Origin: Diadema setosum
Taxonomy: Eukaryota; Echinodermata; Echinoidea; Diadematoida; Diadematidae
DNA: 64,000 nucleotides
Direction: 5' to 3'
NCBI RefSeq assembly: GCF_964275005.1
Contig: NC_092704.1
Coordinates: 34,798,416 to 34,862,415, forward strand
The position numbers were made by a program, and so were the translations under genes. Each line of letters opens with the position of its first letter. The first letter of the stretch is position 1. The notes under the pieces are model-generated. The model was not told the origin of the DNA and did not search any database. It saw only the letters and a list, made by a program, of their open reading frames with translations. This document shows, piece by piece, positions 48,203-61,379 of the stretch.

Positions 48203-48634
48203 TGTTCATGTGAAGCAGCAGGGAAAGTTGCTTGTGAAGACTCAGTGTGTTGGTTATCGTATGCCTTGTGTGTCCCCTTGGCAAGCTACAGTCTTGTGAT
48301 GCCTGAGTGCTTGGCTTGTGGGTAATCTTGAACTTGGTGGTTTGCCATCCCCGCCCCATCTCTACCCCCTAAAATAATACGTAGGACTTACCACAATGTA
48401 CAGCGTCTGTCTATAATGTGTTACAGAAATGACACAAGGCATGTGATAATGTCTGCATGCCCCCCCCCCCCCCCCTTTACTATGTCTGGGGGTTAAGTCT
48501 TTTTCCCCCCATTTCTTCTTTGGCGACGAGATCATTAGTTTCAGCTGAAGCATTGTTCAAGTTTTAACCACATGTGCATCATACCATGTCACCGTATTAT
48601 CAAAAGTATTTCTGTCCTAAGAACAGTCATTGTA

Positions 48635-48864
48635 CAGGGCTCAACACTAATTTTTGTTCTCTCTCTCTCTCTCTCTCTCTCCCTCTCTCTCTCTCTCTGA
48701 TGGCCTGTTTTGGCCAATAAGATCTTCCATTATGAAATTTTGGTGACCAAAAATAAAAAAAAATATGAAAATTCCTTTTGAATTTTAGATGCCCCCTCAG
48801 GCCACCAATAGGAAAATTTGGTGGCCAGACATCAACTTTCGATGACTGCTAATGTCGAACCTTG
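48635..48864. mobile_element. Possible CAG-ended MITE, TTGTA flanks
   Basis: CAGGGCTCAACACTAA at the left and inverted CTAATGTCGAACCTTG at the right, with TTGTA directly outside both. Interior: a (CT)n tract at about 48659-48700 and GGCCTGTTTTGGCC. Termini are only moderately similar. Confidence 0.5.
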
Positions 48865-50007
48865 TTGTATCTCTCCCCATATTCTCCTGTAAAAAGTACA
48901 AAGATCTGTTGTACATGAAAAAATATTTAAATGAAAGAATCTGAATAAACAAGCTTGTATTTCTTGAAAAAGTAGCATTTTGTGAAATTGTCTGACAGCC
49001 CATTGTTAATGTACTGACAGTGATTCCTGCATTTGGAAATCAGCCATAATTGGATGATATGTAATAGTTATATAAGTGAGAGTCTCATAGAAACTATTCA
49101 AATGAAAGAGAGTTTGTGAACCATTACATACGAAAAGAACAATGACATACAATACCGTATGCAACTCATTGGTTGACAAGATACTCTGTACAATATGAGT
49201 AAACTTTGGAGATGCAGAACATAAGGAAATTATGAAACTCTGTATACAAGTGATAAAGAAATACTGGAGTTGGAAATGCATTGTAAATTTGCAGCACAGT
49301 TAAGTCATATTTCAAATCTGTAACCTTGTTCTCCATCCTTCATGGATTAAAGGCACTTAAAGTATACATCTATTAAACATATCTCCATCCTCTCTTTCTC
49401 TCTCTTTCTTCCATGAAAGAAGAAGACGAAGAAAAAGAGAAAGGTTGGGGTAAATTCTACCACAAGAGTGTTTCCTTATTTTCCACGCTTGATTTAGAGT
49501 ACACTTGACATGGACGTTAATAGAGCAGTCAGCAGGAAGTTGTAGAGCGCGGAATAGATTCCAAAAAGGAAGTAATTAGGTTAGCGGTTAATTTCATCTG
49601 CCTGCCTGTTTCGGAGGTCTGCATCAAGTGGCGACCACGTGATAACGATATAAGAAGAAGTAAAAACAAACACACTATTAAAAGAAGTGATTTGGTGCTA
49701 AAATGGCGTAATTAGATTTAGTATCAACTGCATCCAGTTTTTGCTTCTGCCAAAAATGTAAAACAGTTATAACCTAAATTAGCCCGGTATGAGGAATTTC
49801 CCCTCCTCGTTGTAGCAGGTTTGTTCTTGGTGCGTACAATACTTTGCATACATGTAAGTATTACGGCATTCTATATATAGTAGCTCAGCGAATGAGAACA
49901 CAAGCATGGCAAATATTGCCAGCCAAGCAAAGTGATAGCCTTGAGTGCATTTATGCTTAATTTTTGAAGGCACAATCAGCATTTTGAGACACTGTCAATC
50001 CGAGAAA
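48865..50007. other. Intronic gene-free stretch
   Basis: AT-rich. Contains CTTTCTCTCTCTTTCTTCC pyrimidine runs near 49391. No exon recognised. Confidence 0.45.
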
Positions 50008-51062
50008 AAAAAATGAAGGGAATTCCACAAAAATTCATTTTTCATGAAAATTACACATTCCATCAACTTGATACTGACATATGTTAAGGACAGCAATTCG
50101 TCGCCGGTCACACGAACTGACGAATCACTCGATTTTGGGTCAAATTTTCGATTTTGAGATTTTCAATCATTTCGATAGTAGACATTCCATACTACATATT
50201 CTGAAATTCTCAGTGTGTAATTCAGTGTAATTTTTACGTAGTTATCACTTTTGTAGAAGTATGTAATTCCATTTGTGAAAATTATTTGTTTTCCCCATAG
50301 ACGCGTGTGTTGAACAATCGGGCGATTCGACGGTTCGGTAACCGCGCGTACTAGTACGCGCGGTCACCGAACCGACGAATCAGTGCGCATTGACTTGCGT
50401 GTAGTTTTTGAGATTCAACAGTTCATTGACCGCGCGCACAGTGCGCGTACTATGTAATACATGCGTTGACAATGACAACGCTCAATGCACATGTACATAC
50501 TGTATGGACACACATGGAAAATGACAACGTTCTTTGCAGACCGAAAATACATGCATGCAGCTCTTTGACGATTTCCCGCTTATTTGTTAACAATACAATT
50601 CGATAAAAACTTCACAAGTTTGAGCTAGAATTGAAGTCTGATGTACTACAAAAATAATTGGAAATTATAGACATGAAAGTGTAGCAACCATAAGTAAAAA
50701 ATGGGTTAACTTCAAACGCGATTTTCTCGAATTGTCATTCTTACGCAAACCTGAGGGATTCGTCGGTTCGTGTGACCGGCGACGAATTATTCACCCTGCT
50801 TTCTGAAAGCGGTTAGTCAAGTGCTCTTTCATCATGCTAGAAAAGTGAATTTTTGTGGAATTCCCTTTATATTTTCTTTATAATATTATTGTCCAAACAT
50901 GACATCATAACCTCTAGTAGTAGTCTCCTCATCCAGCAGTTCCAACACCAAAACTGTAAAAATTAATAACTTTTGCATCGATTGTCCAATTTTCGTCAAA
51001 CTTTCACTGATGTGTTCTACTAATGTTGCTGCTATCACTCAATCCACATTTCTCTTTGGGTT
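50008..51062. mobile_element. MITE family B, left-truncated, with a nested element
   Basis: Starts within the family (GGGAATTCCACAAAAATTCA) and ends CCACATTTCTCTTTGGGTTT. It is split by a different TIR element (50099-50784). Confidence 0.7.
50099..50784. mobile_element. 686-bp TIR element nested in MITE B, AATT flanks
   Basis: CGTCGCCGGTCACACGAAC at the left and inverted GTTCGTGTGACCGGCGACG at the right. Similarity runs about 36 bp with a couple of mismatches. AATT lies at both borders (50095-50098, 50785-50788). Near 50322-50380 a second inverted repeat, ACGGTTCGGTAACCGCGCGT and its complement, meets at ACTAGT and reuses the CGGTTCG motif of the termini. No open frame of interest. Confidence 0.75.
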
Positions 51063-54000
51063 TTGGTTTCATACAACTTTTTTTTTTCTTTTTTAAATGG
51101 AATGGCTGTCTACAGTTGTCTGTGATTTGACATTCACTTGTGTATTGAGAAACCTATCGCTGCTTCAGGCTTTGACATGATCCTATTTATCAAGTCCTCC
51201 TCTGTTACTCAAATCAGTATACGGGGTCAAAGGTTGAGCATCCATGCTGGAGCTATCTAACAGGTGCTGTGTCAACTCTGGTAAGGGTTCAACAGCTAGT
51301 CCTTCTCAAGGCTTACAGAGTTTTTGTTTTCGGGTTTATGCCATGAATATCAGATGCAATCAAAAGGAAACTGATTAGAAATACCATGGAGCTACAAACG
51401 AATACTATGCGATACACAGAATTTTGTATTCTTTTGATAATGATAAATAATAATAAATGTAATAAATAACACATTTACCATGCAGTGATGTCATCATGTC
51501 TTCAGTGTTTGCAAGAAGGGGATTCCCCTCCATGCAAGTGCATTTCAACAATCTAGTTGATATCAGCTTGTATCTCTGGAAATCAGGTGCTCAAAGTAAA
51601 GGCAAAAGCATAGACCTACATGTGTCAGAAACATAGCATGTACAAAATATAGGAGGTGGAAATAGAGACATTTGTGCTATTTTCAGCTATTGGGCAGTAA
51701 AAATGAAAGCAACATTTTTGTTTGCCCTCTTAAATGATGTACTACTTAATTATTCACCACACAAATGTAATTATTTATGTGTTTACTCTTCATGTTTGGT
51801 CCAGTCTTGAATCTGCTCTTATCTACAGGTAGCTTTTCATATCTCAGCATTCTATTAGTATTAACGGCTCAGTAGTTTACTGTCCTTGATAAGTGTTTTG
51901 CTATGTGAATTTCTTTTAGAAGATAAAAATAGCATGAAAATTCCACATGTTTGTAGATACTGGATCAAATTTACCATCTGCCCCCCCCCCCCCATTTCTC
52001 TTGTCGCAGCCAGACCATAAGTGGCCAGAGTAGGGAGCTAGACTACAAAGTAGATTCAGGAGCTGGGTACTTTGGAGCACCCCTGTGTGCAATCAGACCC
52101 TGCCTAGTATTATTTGTTTATTCCATGGCGACTAAAAATAGCATCTGGAAGCAATTTTCCTCTCAAGATCTTTGCCCTCCCTCTTGTGTACCTCTCTTTC
52201 CCCCCCCCCCCCCATAATTCCCTCTTCAGATATTAATGTCTTTTGGCATCAAAACTGTCTTAAAAATTGTCTTTAGCAGAATTTAACAATTCAGAATATG
52301 CTCTGCAAATTAAAGGCATTGGGCCATTTCTAGTGTTAAACGATATTTGACACCACTTCCCTCATCATGTGAAGATCAAAATAGAGGAAATGTATTAAAT
52401 TCATCAGCTGTAGGCCTATTGTATGTGCTATTATTTTTGCGTACATATGTGTAGGCCCTATATTCTTATGAATGAGGAAATCACAGACATTTTCGGGAAA
52501 TATTGTTTTCGCATATTTACGCTGCAGCTACATTTACATCGTAAATGCACTGTTACCCAAGCGCATGGCGACATTTTTGCTTAAATAAAATTGTTAAATT
52601 TGTGGTCTAGCAGTGATTTGCGATATTCCCGAAAATGAACCCCTCATGAATATAACAGCTTTAATATAGGCCCCTCACAGACACTCAGTATCTGAAATTG
52701 AAATATTCTTATGATTCATAATGTGGCAGAGTGTTTTAGATTGAAGTTGGACATGTGTAATAGCAAGTACAGTGAAAATATTTCATGGCTGCACTGATAA
52801 CTACCTTTTTTTTTTCAGTTTTGCAGACAAAGTTTTTAGTACCAGTAACTGAATATTGCTGTACATGTATTAAGTTATCCTGTGTTATTTCATGGAATTC
52901 ATCAGTTTAGAACATGCATACAGTGTAGGTACTTGCATACAAGTCACAAGTGTAGCTTTTAACATCACTTATCCATAAAAGTTGTTAATGTTTTCTGAAA
53001 AGAAGTCAGCATCATTCATGTGCTTCCATCATCTGGATGATATACACATGTGTAGCAGTACTGGGGAGCATTATTCCATGAGTGTTCAAGAAGATGTGTT
53101 TCATGAATTAAAGAAGGTAATTTTTATTGAGAGATTGTTCAGTCATTCATAATTTTGCTGTACACTTTATCTTCTTTTACACAAGATCACAGTCATGCTC
53201 TGTACAAGTAAGTGTGTTTCATCAGCCCGAAGTTTAAAAATAGCACGCTATCTTGCGGTTGCGAAACTAGCCATGTGTCAAAATAGCGCGCTATTTGTGT
53301 AGTGAAGATACAGTAGGGCCTACAACTGTAGGTACCTAGTTTTTCCATTTTTTATTGGCCCATTCCTGAAATATACTGGTCCAACAGTGATTTTTACTGG
53401 TCAGGGACCGTCGGACCAGTGCCAGTGTGCAGTGTTGGCTTGGAGCTTGTTCGGAATTTGCATGAAGCTGAAACCATACATGTACGTCAACATTATAAGA
53501 ACAGCCACATTGAATGAAATCACTTATCAACCTCTAGATGGCGTCATCCAAACTTCCTCTCATAACCCCTTCCATCCAGACCATTGATCAGATAATGGTA
53601 TCACCAATCATGTGATTATTGATGTATGGTGGAGGGCCTCAAGTTCAGGCAGCTTTAATTGACCTGATTGACGTCAAGAGAGAAATCAAATTGGGTCCAG
53701 AATATGCCCTGTGTCAAGATTTGGAAATTTGTCAAGTATTGATGAGAGAAATGTTAAAGTGGCCCCCTTTTTTATCAAAGTACTCTTGCACCCTTGGACT
53801 GATATCACAGAGAGCTTTCATGCTTACCAAGAATTTGTTTGTGAGCCGCTCTTTTAACATCTTTCATGCCAATGAAATGTGCCAATGTGCACAAACTCGT
53901 ATGCTTGGCCAGAAGTACACTGTATTAAAGTAGCACAGAGATGTCCTCCAGTTCAAGTGGGGTTTTGCTGGATTCTAATACCTGTATGGCTATGTTAATA

Positions 54001-57000
54001 TCATCTTTCCCATGTTTCAAACGTACTGTATTTCACTACCCACTATTAAAACGCATTTGCAGAGCCTTTCAGATCATTTTTCGAGTTTTTGCTTTAATCA
54101 ACTCTGTCATGAGTCGATTGGGATAACTTGTCACTGCGCAATTTGACCCGTGGAGCGGAGATATGTAGTTGACAGGGTTTGGTTTGGCAGGTCCGAGCTA
54201 TAAAAGCGCTCAAAACATCAGTGCATTTATCAACGGTACAGAAACCCTTTTCAGACTCAAATGCATGTTTGTATTAATTCCACTATCAAAACAGCTTTGC
54301 ATTTTGATATCAAGTCCCTGAAAGTTGTTTGGAAACCTTAATTCTGCACCAGAAGTGAGTTGATAAACATGCACTTTGTAATCTGAATGGCTTGACATAC
54401 GTAAAAAACACTACTGAAGAGGCTGAGCCAATTTTGATCTTGTAGGTATTGTTACTTCTACCATCATTCATATAAAATGTGTTCATCATCACTGAAGCAG
54501 ATTCAGGGTTACATGTCTAATTGACAGGTGGTAGTGTTTGTGATGCAGCTGTCTCAAGGAGTTAGAAGTCAGTGAGGACACTTGAGCTTTGTGCCTGAAC
54601 GCTTGGTACAACATCCTACATGTACAAGAAATGTGTGTTGAAATCATGATTACTTACTGTTCTTTTGAGTGAAAGCCTGCAAAAGACCCCAACCAACTTA
54701 ATATTGTACATAGCTGTCAGGGCTACTAGTAACTCCTTCATTGCTACAAGTCAGCTTAACTTGAAATCACTGAATGAACACAATGAAGGTCCAGAATACT
54801 GGGAATTATTAAAATGTTGGCAAAGAGAAATGTTCAGTTGTTGCAGATTTGGCTGTAAAAGGAAGAAGTTGAATTTTTTATTTATTTATTTATTTATTTA
54901 TTTTTATTTTTATTTTATTTTTTTTACAAAATGCAATGCACAGAATGATGCCAAGGAGTCCTCAGTACTGCAACATTGAATGAAGACTCCATTCAGCCAC
55001 TGGACATTTCCCACACCTAAATGATTATGAGTGTACGCGTAAATATCAGAAAGACATAAATACAATTGTATGAATCATTAAAAAAATAGCAAAAGTTTCA
55101 AAAAGAGTCTGACTCTGTGAGAAAGAGTCCCTTTAATCTTGAGTACTGTCAGTGATTTACATTTATTGCTATTCTAAATATTCATGTAGGAGCCTACAGA
55201 TAAAAGTTAAAGGTTGAGACATGTACAAATCAAGTTATGAGGAGAGAACCTGCCCATAGCATTGTGTAGAGGGGGACTACCTTGGATAGAGGGTAACTAC
55301 CTTGGTTAGAGGCTAACTAATCCTTCAATTGCTGGTAATAAACCTTGAAGTATAAACCATTTGAATGAGTGTCACAAGTATGTTGCAGTCACCATTTCCT
55401 CTCTCTCCTCTTTCGTATCTTTTCCTTCTCTTTTGCTTTTCATCTTCATTCTTTCTATCTATCTGGATCAAAGTTTAAGGGATCAGAGTCAAAATGTGCA
55501 GAGTACACTCAGACACATATGACACATGTAGACCTTCATTGTATGTTTAGTGTGTTTGTCTACAGTACAAACTTCAGTGTGAGTCATACAGTGTTCTTTA
55601 GACACCAGTTACCAGAAGGCCTCTGATAGCATGGAATGCTCATTTATGGCTCTGACTCATTTGCATAATAAAGAAGCCTTTTGAAACTGACCAGCTATGC
55701 CAACATCTGTCTAGGTCCAGTGTCCAAGGGATTTGCCTCTCCACTGACCCTTCATGTGTTACATAGGCTTGATGTGGACAATAGCCCATGAATAGATTTG
55801 TCTGGCCATCTGTAGCCAGGATGGCATTAAAACCAGATTACAGTTTTAGGAAATCACCCCTAAAGGAGATCTCTCCAATTCTTCTGTCTGTGATCATATG
55901 AAAGGGGAAATCACATGACATGTGCAGTGCAAGTTGAAAATGGATTTCAAAACCAAAATTTGAGAATCTACTTCATTGAGGATTCCCATTTGTGCTTCCA
56001 AATGACAGTACACTTGTGTATATTTTTGTTGCGTTACAGATTATTCAGTGTCCGGCTGGTTTCAGTGATTTATTCACGTTTGTCTACTCAGCGTCATGAC
56101 ATTTTATCTCATGTGATAAAGTGGTCTGGTGTTACAATGTTGGTGAAATGGTGAATTGGTTTCTTTAGTACAAAATGTATGCATACAGCTAGTGCTTTGA
56201 TAAATCGTAGGAATTTCTGTAATAATCTGACTCGCCCTTGTCTAATACCAGTTCGCATTATTGTTGGCTGTCCATCAGATGGGTGTATTCTGGCTTCTGT
56301 GGAAAGGGAGTGATAGTAGATGTATTCATATTTGAATTACTGTGGTATTGAATAATAAGTTACATAATGTAATTTGTCGGCAATGTTCCCATCAAATTGG
56401 CAAAATACCAAGGAGATACATAGTTACCATGGTATTCCACTTGGTATCATTCTCATTCATGAAATACCATGATACCTTGTATCTCTGGTAAGCACTGCGC
56501 ATAGTTCATACCTCCTAGAGAGAGAGAACAGGAATGTATCATGTTAGATAATACACTGCTGTATGATCAGCGGTATTTTCTGACACGATTCACAATCAAG
56601 CCTCACATCAGTATTTTGTACGAAGTTTGAATTACCACCCTACATAAATACCACATATGGTATTTCATGATGTATTTTGTGGTGGATTTGCATTCACATT
56701 ACAAAATACTATGATATGGTATTTCCCCCGCCAATTTGAGTTACAATGAATGCACCTACATTGTAAATGTCAATGATGATGATTGAATCGCTCCATTCTC
56801 CATGGAGATTGTAATGAGGTAGTGTTGACATCTATACAAGGGAAGCAGGGTGTGTCATTGGGAATTCCCACTGAGTCAGCTTTAATATCTAATGCCATGC
56901 AGCGCAACATTGTCAGCGGCATTCAAATGTCTGTCTAGGGAGATTTGCACTTTGTAGAGTGATGACTTCACTAATGTTTATAGTGCAATGTCCAAAACAA

Positions 57001-58513
57001 CAACAACAAAAAGTAGACAGTAATGATGATAATGAATTATTGTGCAGGTGTATGCACACAGGAGGGATTTGAGATGGATGTACGATTGATAATTTATCAG
57101 TGTTGATTCAGATTGTACTGATAATGAGTTTTCCAGATAAACACATTATGCATTGTTGAAAATGAAAGTACAGAGGCAACTGATAATGATACAATGTATG
57201 TTTGATGATAGTTTGGAAGTTGGCAAACAGTATGATATTCTCCTGCATTTATCAGGGTGATGGTTTCCATATGGATTTCATATGTATACATTTTGCTGTG
57301 ACATGATGTGATCAGAAAGCACTCAGCCATTATACCCAGGGTAAGGAAACAATGTGTTTGACAAATTCATCAAATCTGAAATTAACCAGCAAATACAATT
57401 TGATGATAATCTTGAATTTACACACACACAAAAATCACTTTGACAAACCCTTTATGTCAAGATTCATAGTATATTGTACGTCATTAGAATTTGATATTGC
57501 ACAATTTGTTTTTAAAGATGCAGTAGATGTTTGATTCTAGTCAGTGACTGTAGCAAGAGATATTAGACATGCACCTTCCAAACGGTGCATGAAATTTAGT
57601 CGATGTGACAAGTCTTTTCTTTAAATAAACTTAAACCACATATCAAATACACAGCTTCACACTGTAAATGTCTCGTTCATCTGTCATGCTATACTCTGGT
57701 TTTTGCACTTGTTGTTGACCCTACACTTTGTCGGTTGGAGTGTGTCAATATTTTTCCCCTCTCATTGCTGGTATATCGACCTTTAGGGCGCCAAACATTC
57801 GGCAGTGTTATCGTTCAACAAACTTGAACATTTTTTTGTGGGTAAATAGGAGACCTCCAGCAGACAAAAGCAAGACCTTGATACACATCTGGTGCATACA
57901 TGTCACAGCTCAGCAAACATATCATTTATTGTTGGTGAATATGTACTGAAGTCATCCAAGGATACAGGAGGTGGTGGTTCATTTCATGTTCAGCCAGATC
58001 TTGATACTACAGTAAAGAATTTTTGTTTCATCAATGCAGTTATTGATGCAGTTCGCCAGATAATGAAGCATTGAGTGTGAAATTGTCATCAAGTTTCCCA
58101 AGGATATCCGTAACATTTGTGCTTGAACCCTTTCATCTGTGCCAGGGACTCTGGACAGTGTTCAATGCTCTCAGGTTTTTTGTGCCAATCAGCACACATT
58201 GTTCTGTTTGTTTGTTTGTTTGTTTATTCAATGGTTCTTTTTTTTTGGGGGGGGGGGGGAGGGAGGGGAGTTTGTAGTAACCTGTACAGTAGCTTCCAAT
58301 CCACAGTGCATAAAGATAACAATTTGCCTCAAGGAAGTACCATAAATGCATGGAATGTCCGCTCAAATTACTTTTTGATTCTTTGAAGAACTTTTTATTC
58401 CTTTTTTTTTTCTACATTCTTATGTCCTCTTGTGATCAAAGTCTGTGTATAGTTTGAAAAATGATTTAAAGAAGTCATTTTGTTCACCCCCCGATCTTTT
58501 AAATGAAGACATT
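51063..58513. other. Intronic gene-free stretch
   Basis: Longest stretch without a clear complete element. Poly-C near 51981-51993 and 52201-52213; a TTTA run near 54878-54900; a perfect AAATAGCGCGCTATTT palindrome near 53281-53296; a 20-bp unit (TAGAGGG..ACTACCTTGG) about 2.5 times near 55268-55315; G run near 58247-58259. None of the short frames shows a domain or splice-flanked exon. Confidence 0.4.
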
Positions 58514-58822
58514 TAGAGACTCCAACCCCAAGCACCTTCTGATCTGGAGATTCTCCCGCGTGAAACCCCTAGCGAACAGGAAGCTCCAACTTCGTCTTAT
58601 GCGCGAAGCGCGAAATGATAGGGTTCTAGATGCTCTCTCGTGCTATCTAAGGCTTATTTTTTCAACACACTAAGTAACACATGAAGTAAGAAATCATTTC
58701 AAGTGGGAGACACAGAGCCAAGGCGGGAGAAATTAAATCTCAAGCGGGAGAACGGGAGATTTTGCAAAAATGGGCTTTCGGCGGGAGATCTCCCGTCGAA
58801 AGCGGGAGAGTTGGAGTCTCTG
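58514..58822. mobile_element. CAG-type MITE, 6-bp duplication GACATT
   Basis: TAGAGACTCCAAC at the left, inverted GTTGGAGTCTCTG at the right, with GACATT at 58508-58513 and 58823-58828. The interior repeats GCGGGAGA motifs and GCGCGAAGCGCG. 309 bp, non-coding. Confidence 0.8.
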
Positions 58823-58828
58823 GACATT

Positions 58829-59746
58829 GTACGTAGGACTTACAGTGTACCTAGAGTGCCAACAAGCAAGTGCTATCCTTCAAGTACCACACTTTAGACC
58901 ATCAGATTTCTGACCTTCAGTTCTTTTTTGTTCGGTTTACATCAAATAAAATATAACTCACCAGCCATTAGTTCTGTTTGGATCCTTTTTTTCCCTACTG
59001 GAGCTTCTATGGATATTTTTGATATTGTGAGATGGTACCAATGAGCATTGTTTGTAAACTTTTACCTGATCGAACATTGAACATAGTGAATTCTGTTTTT
59101 ACTATTAACCACACTAGGAATCTAAATATCTTCCATACATCTGTAGAAAATACAATCCTCAGGAAAATCTGTTATTTCAGCATCATCTCAGCGAATCAGA
59201 TGCTGTCGTATGAAACCTTGGCCCTGTTTTATCAAGAGATATAATTGATTGTAAATTTCCTTAACACACAGGCTACCATAGACTTGTGATAGAAATCAAC
59301 TTCATAATCAGTTTTAACTCAGAGCTCTTTGTCCAGGCTATAATTGTACAATTAGCTTCTATCTCTCATTCATTTTCAGGTACAGTCAGTTACTAATGTT
59401 ACATTGATTTTACTTATGTCTTGATCAGTATTACTGGTTTTTGGGGTGCCATAATTTCCTTTGTTTTTTGTGTTTAATTTTCTTTGTGTTTTATCATTTA
59501 TTTACATTGTGTTTATTATTGAAATTGTTATCATTATAAGTAAATCCTCAGAGCTTCCCAAGCCAAGAAATCATCAGCTTAACTTTCTTCTCTAAATATT
59601 TTCTGTATAGTACAATTGTGATGTGTGTATCCCTGCTGCTGCAACAAGCTGCATTGGAATGATTATCTAGCAATGCTGAATGTCACATGAATTACTGTCT
59701 GGAGGTTTAACATTAATGTCTCTAATTGTGATGTTTGTTTTGATCG
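58829..59746. other. Intronic gene-free stretch before exon 2
   Basis: AT-rich DNA leading to the polypyrimidine tract and acceptor TCTCTCGCAG. No element recognised. Confidence 0.5.
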
Positions 59747-59756
59747 TCTCTCGCAG

Positions 59757-59861
59757 AAACATGCCAAAGCCAAGGAACTATTTGACCAGGTCTACTACTC
59801 ACTGGATGTCATTGAAAAGGATTACTTTGGACTTAGCTATATGGACACTCAGCAAGTCCAG
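59757..59861 (+). CDS. EPB41L5: EPB41L5/Yurt-type FERM protein, coding exon 2
   Basis: A 105-bp exon bounded by TCTCTCGCAG and CCAG|GTAAGA, phase 0 at both ends, encoding 35 residues: [20 protein letters not shown] then [15 protein letters not shown]. This is the middle of the FERM F1 lobe. The ELFDQ...LD(V/L)IE.DYFGL.(F/Y)MD..QV pattern is diagnostic for the FERM superfamily, and the MD..QV end plus KAKxxELFDQ favour EPB41L5/EPB41L4B over PTPN4 or protein 4.1. The family continues with HWLD, which I could not find downstream, so the next exon is probably beyond 64000. Confidence 0.85.
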
Positions 59862-60147
59862 GTAAGACCACAGCTCACACTGGCTTAAGTGAACTGAGCT
59901 GAAAATTTTGTTCTAAGAGCTCCTTGTCCGTATTTTGTGTGAGAAGAACATAAGAGGAAAGCAAATACAGTAAAATTTATTTTTCTGCAGTTATTTCCTC
60001 TAGAAACATATTTTTGACAAATTTGTAGTCAACAATTTACAGATCTCCATTGTTTGGTCACAGACTGTGTGATATTTTACTGTATGAAACCTGGCCCAGA
60101 CAAAGCTTCAATAGAAGTTAGAATTATTTTGCAAGTAGCTTTAGCAG

Positions 60148-60548
60148 TTAAAGGGCTGGTATATTTTCTGTTGAGATGAGGCTTCAGGTTTCTAATGTTT
60201 TTTATGATGATTTTGAGATAATGTTAAACCTCGGACTATGAAACTTTAAAGATCATATAGTTCTAAGAGGAATTCCAAGTTTATTTGATGAAAATTGGTT
60301 TTGAAATGGCTGAGATATCCAAACCAAAACAGTCCTAATAAACTGGGACCCACCTTTTATCAAGATTGCCTTGTTTTACTTTGTGTTTGGATATCACGGC
60401 CATTTTATAACCAATTTTCATTGAATCAATTTTGAATTCCTCTTAGAATTGTATGCTCTTGAACATTTCATATAAGTGGTTTTTAAGTATCTTGCAAAAA
60501 GTTAAATGCTGAATCCTCATCTCAACCAATACTATACCATCCCTTTAA
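60148..60548. mobile_element. MITE family A copy
   Basis: TTAAAGGGCTGGTATATT at the left, ACTATACCATCCCTTTAA at the right, with the shared arm words AGGAATTCCAAGTTTATTTG and GAGATATCC. The central palindrome is partly eroded. Confidence 0.8.
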
Positions 60549-61379
60549 ATATGAATTATTATTAGAAACACTGCATACTTGCAGCTTAAAAGAGTATCTT
60601 GATATAGCAGCTCATAAGGCACTGACAAATTGCATAATTTATAATACATTTAATAATTTTAGGGACTGAAAGGATATGTGGAATAAAGAGTTAAAAAAAA
60701 AATCATGAGTGAAATTCGCAAATTTGTGTTGCTTGGAAATAAGCATGGGCCATACCAATACAGGCAGATATTTAGTACAGGTCTGTAAGTTCAGCCATGT
60801 GAGTTTTTATGCCACAGCCACAAAATGTCGCAAGAAGCAATACTATCATTATTTCTTTTTTGCAAAGCTTCCTGTAATGTGAAAATCTTGTCTGTTTGCA
60901 TCTGTTTTTGTTTCCATGGGAACAGTATGAGGAAGAGAATGTTCCATATGTTTACAGCATACCTCCCCGTGAGACTGAGGTATAGTGATAGAAACACATT
61001 TATTTTCATTTTTGTTCAAAATCACGTGCTGCCCATTCTTTGTCAGCTGTGATGTTTGTAGCATGAAAGTGTGTCTTAGTACCATGACATTATGTGTTAC
61101 ATTATCAGTAAAGCATCAGCGTGCTCTGAAATGGTGGAAAGGTGTTGGAAGTAGTGCACAGTTTCTTCACAGTACACCAAAGTTTGGGGCTGGTATTCTC
61201 AAAACAGTTTCATCTTTGACTCCATCTTTCACTGCAAGTCAAAGGGACTTACAAAAGAAAAGACTTAATTTGAGATTTGAAATCATATTCTGAATGTCAT
61301 TTCACTCATATTTGTCATTTTAAAGACATGTCTGTTTTTCAACCTTACATAATTGTGCCTTCGTGCTCATATTTGACAT

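Larger units (their letters stand above)
31465..59756 (+). other. EPB41L5: 28.3 kb intron of the EPB41L5-type gene
   Basis: Donor G|GTATAT (weaker than consensus GTAAGT) and acceptor TCTCTCGCAG (59747-59756). Both flanking exons end in phase 0 and the joined protein aligns to the family with no gap, so no constitutive coding exon is needed between them. Everything I can recognise inside is transposon-derived or simple sequence. Confidence 0.75.

Noticed and set aside
31291..59861. Assigning the FERM gene to PTPN4, which lies between TMEM177 and EPB41L5 in human
   Set aside because: [17 protein letters not shown] and MD..QV agree better with EPB41L5/Yurt than with the PTPN4 F1 lobe. A phylogeny including later exons would settle it.
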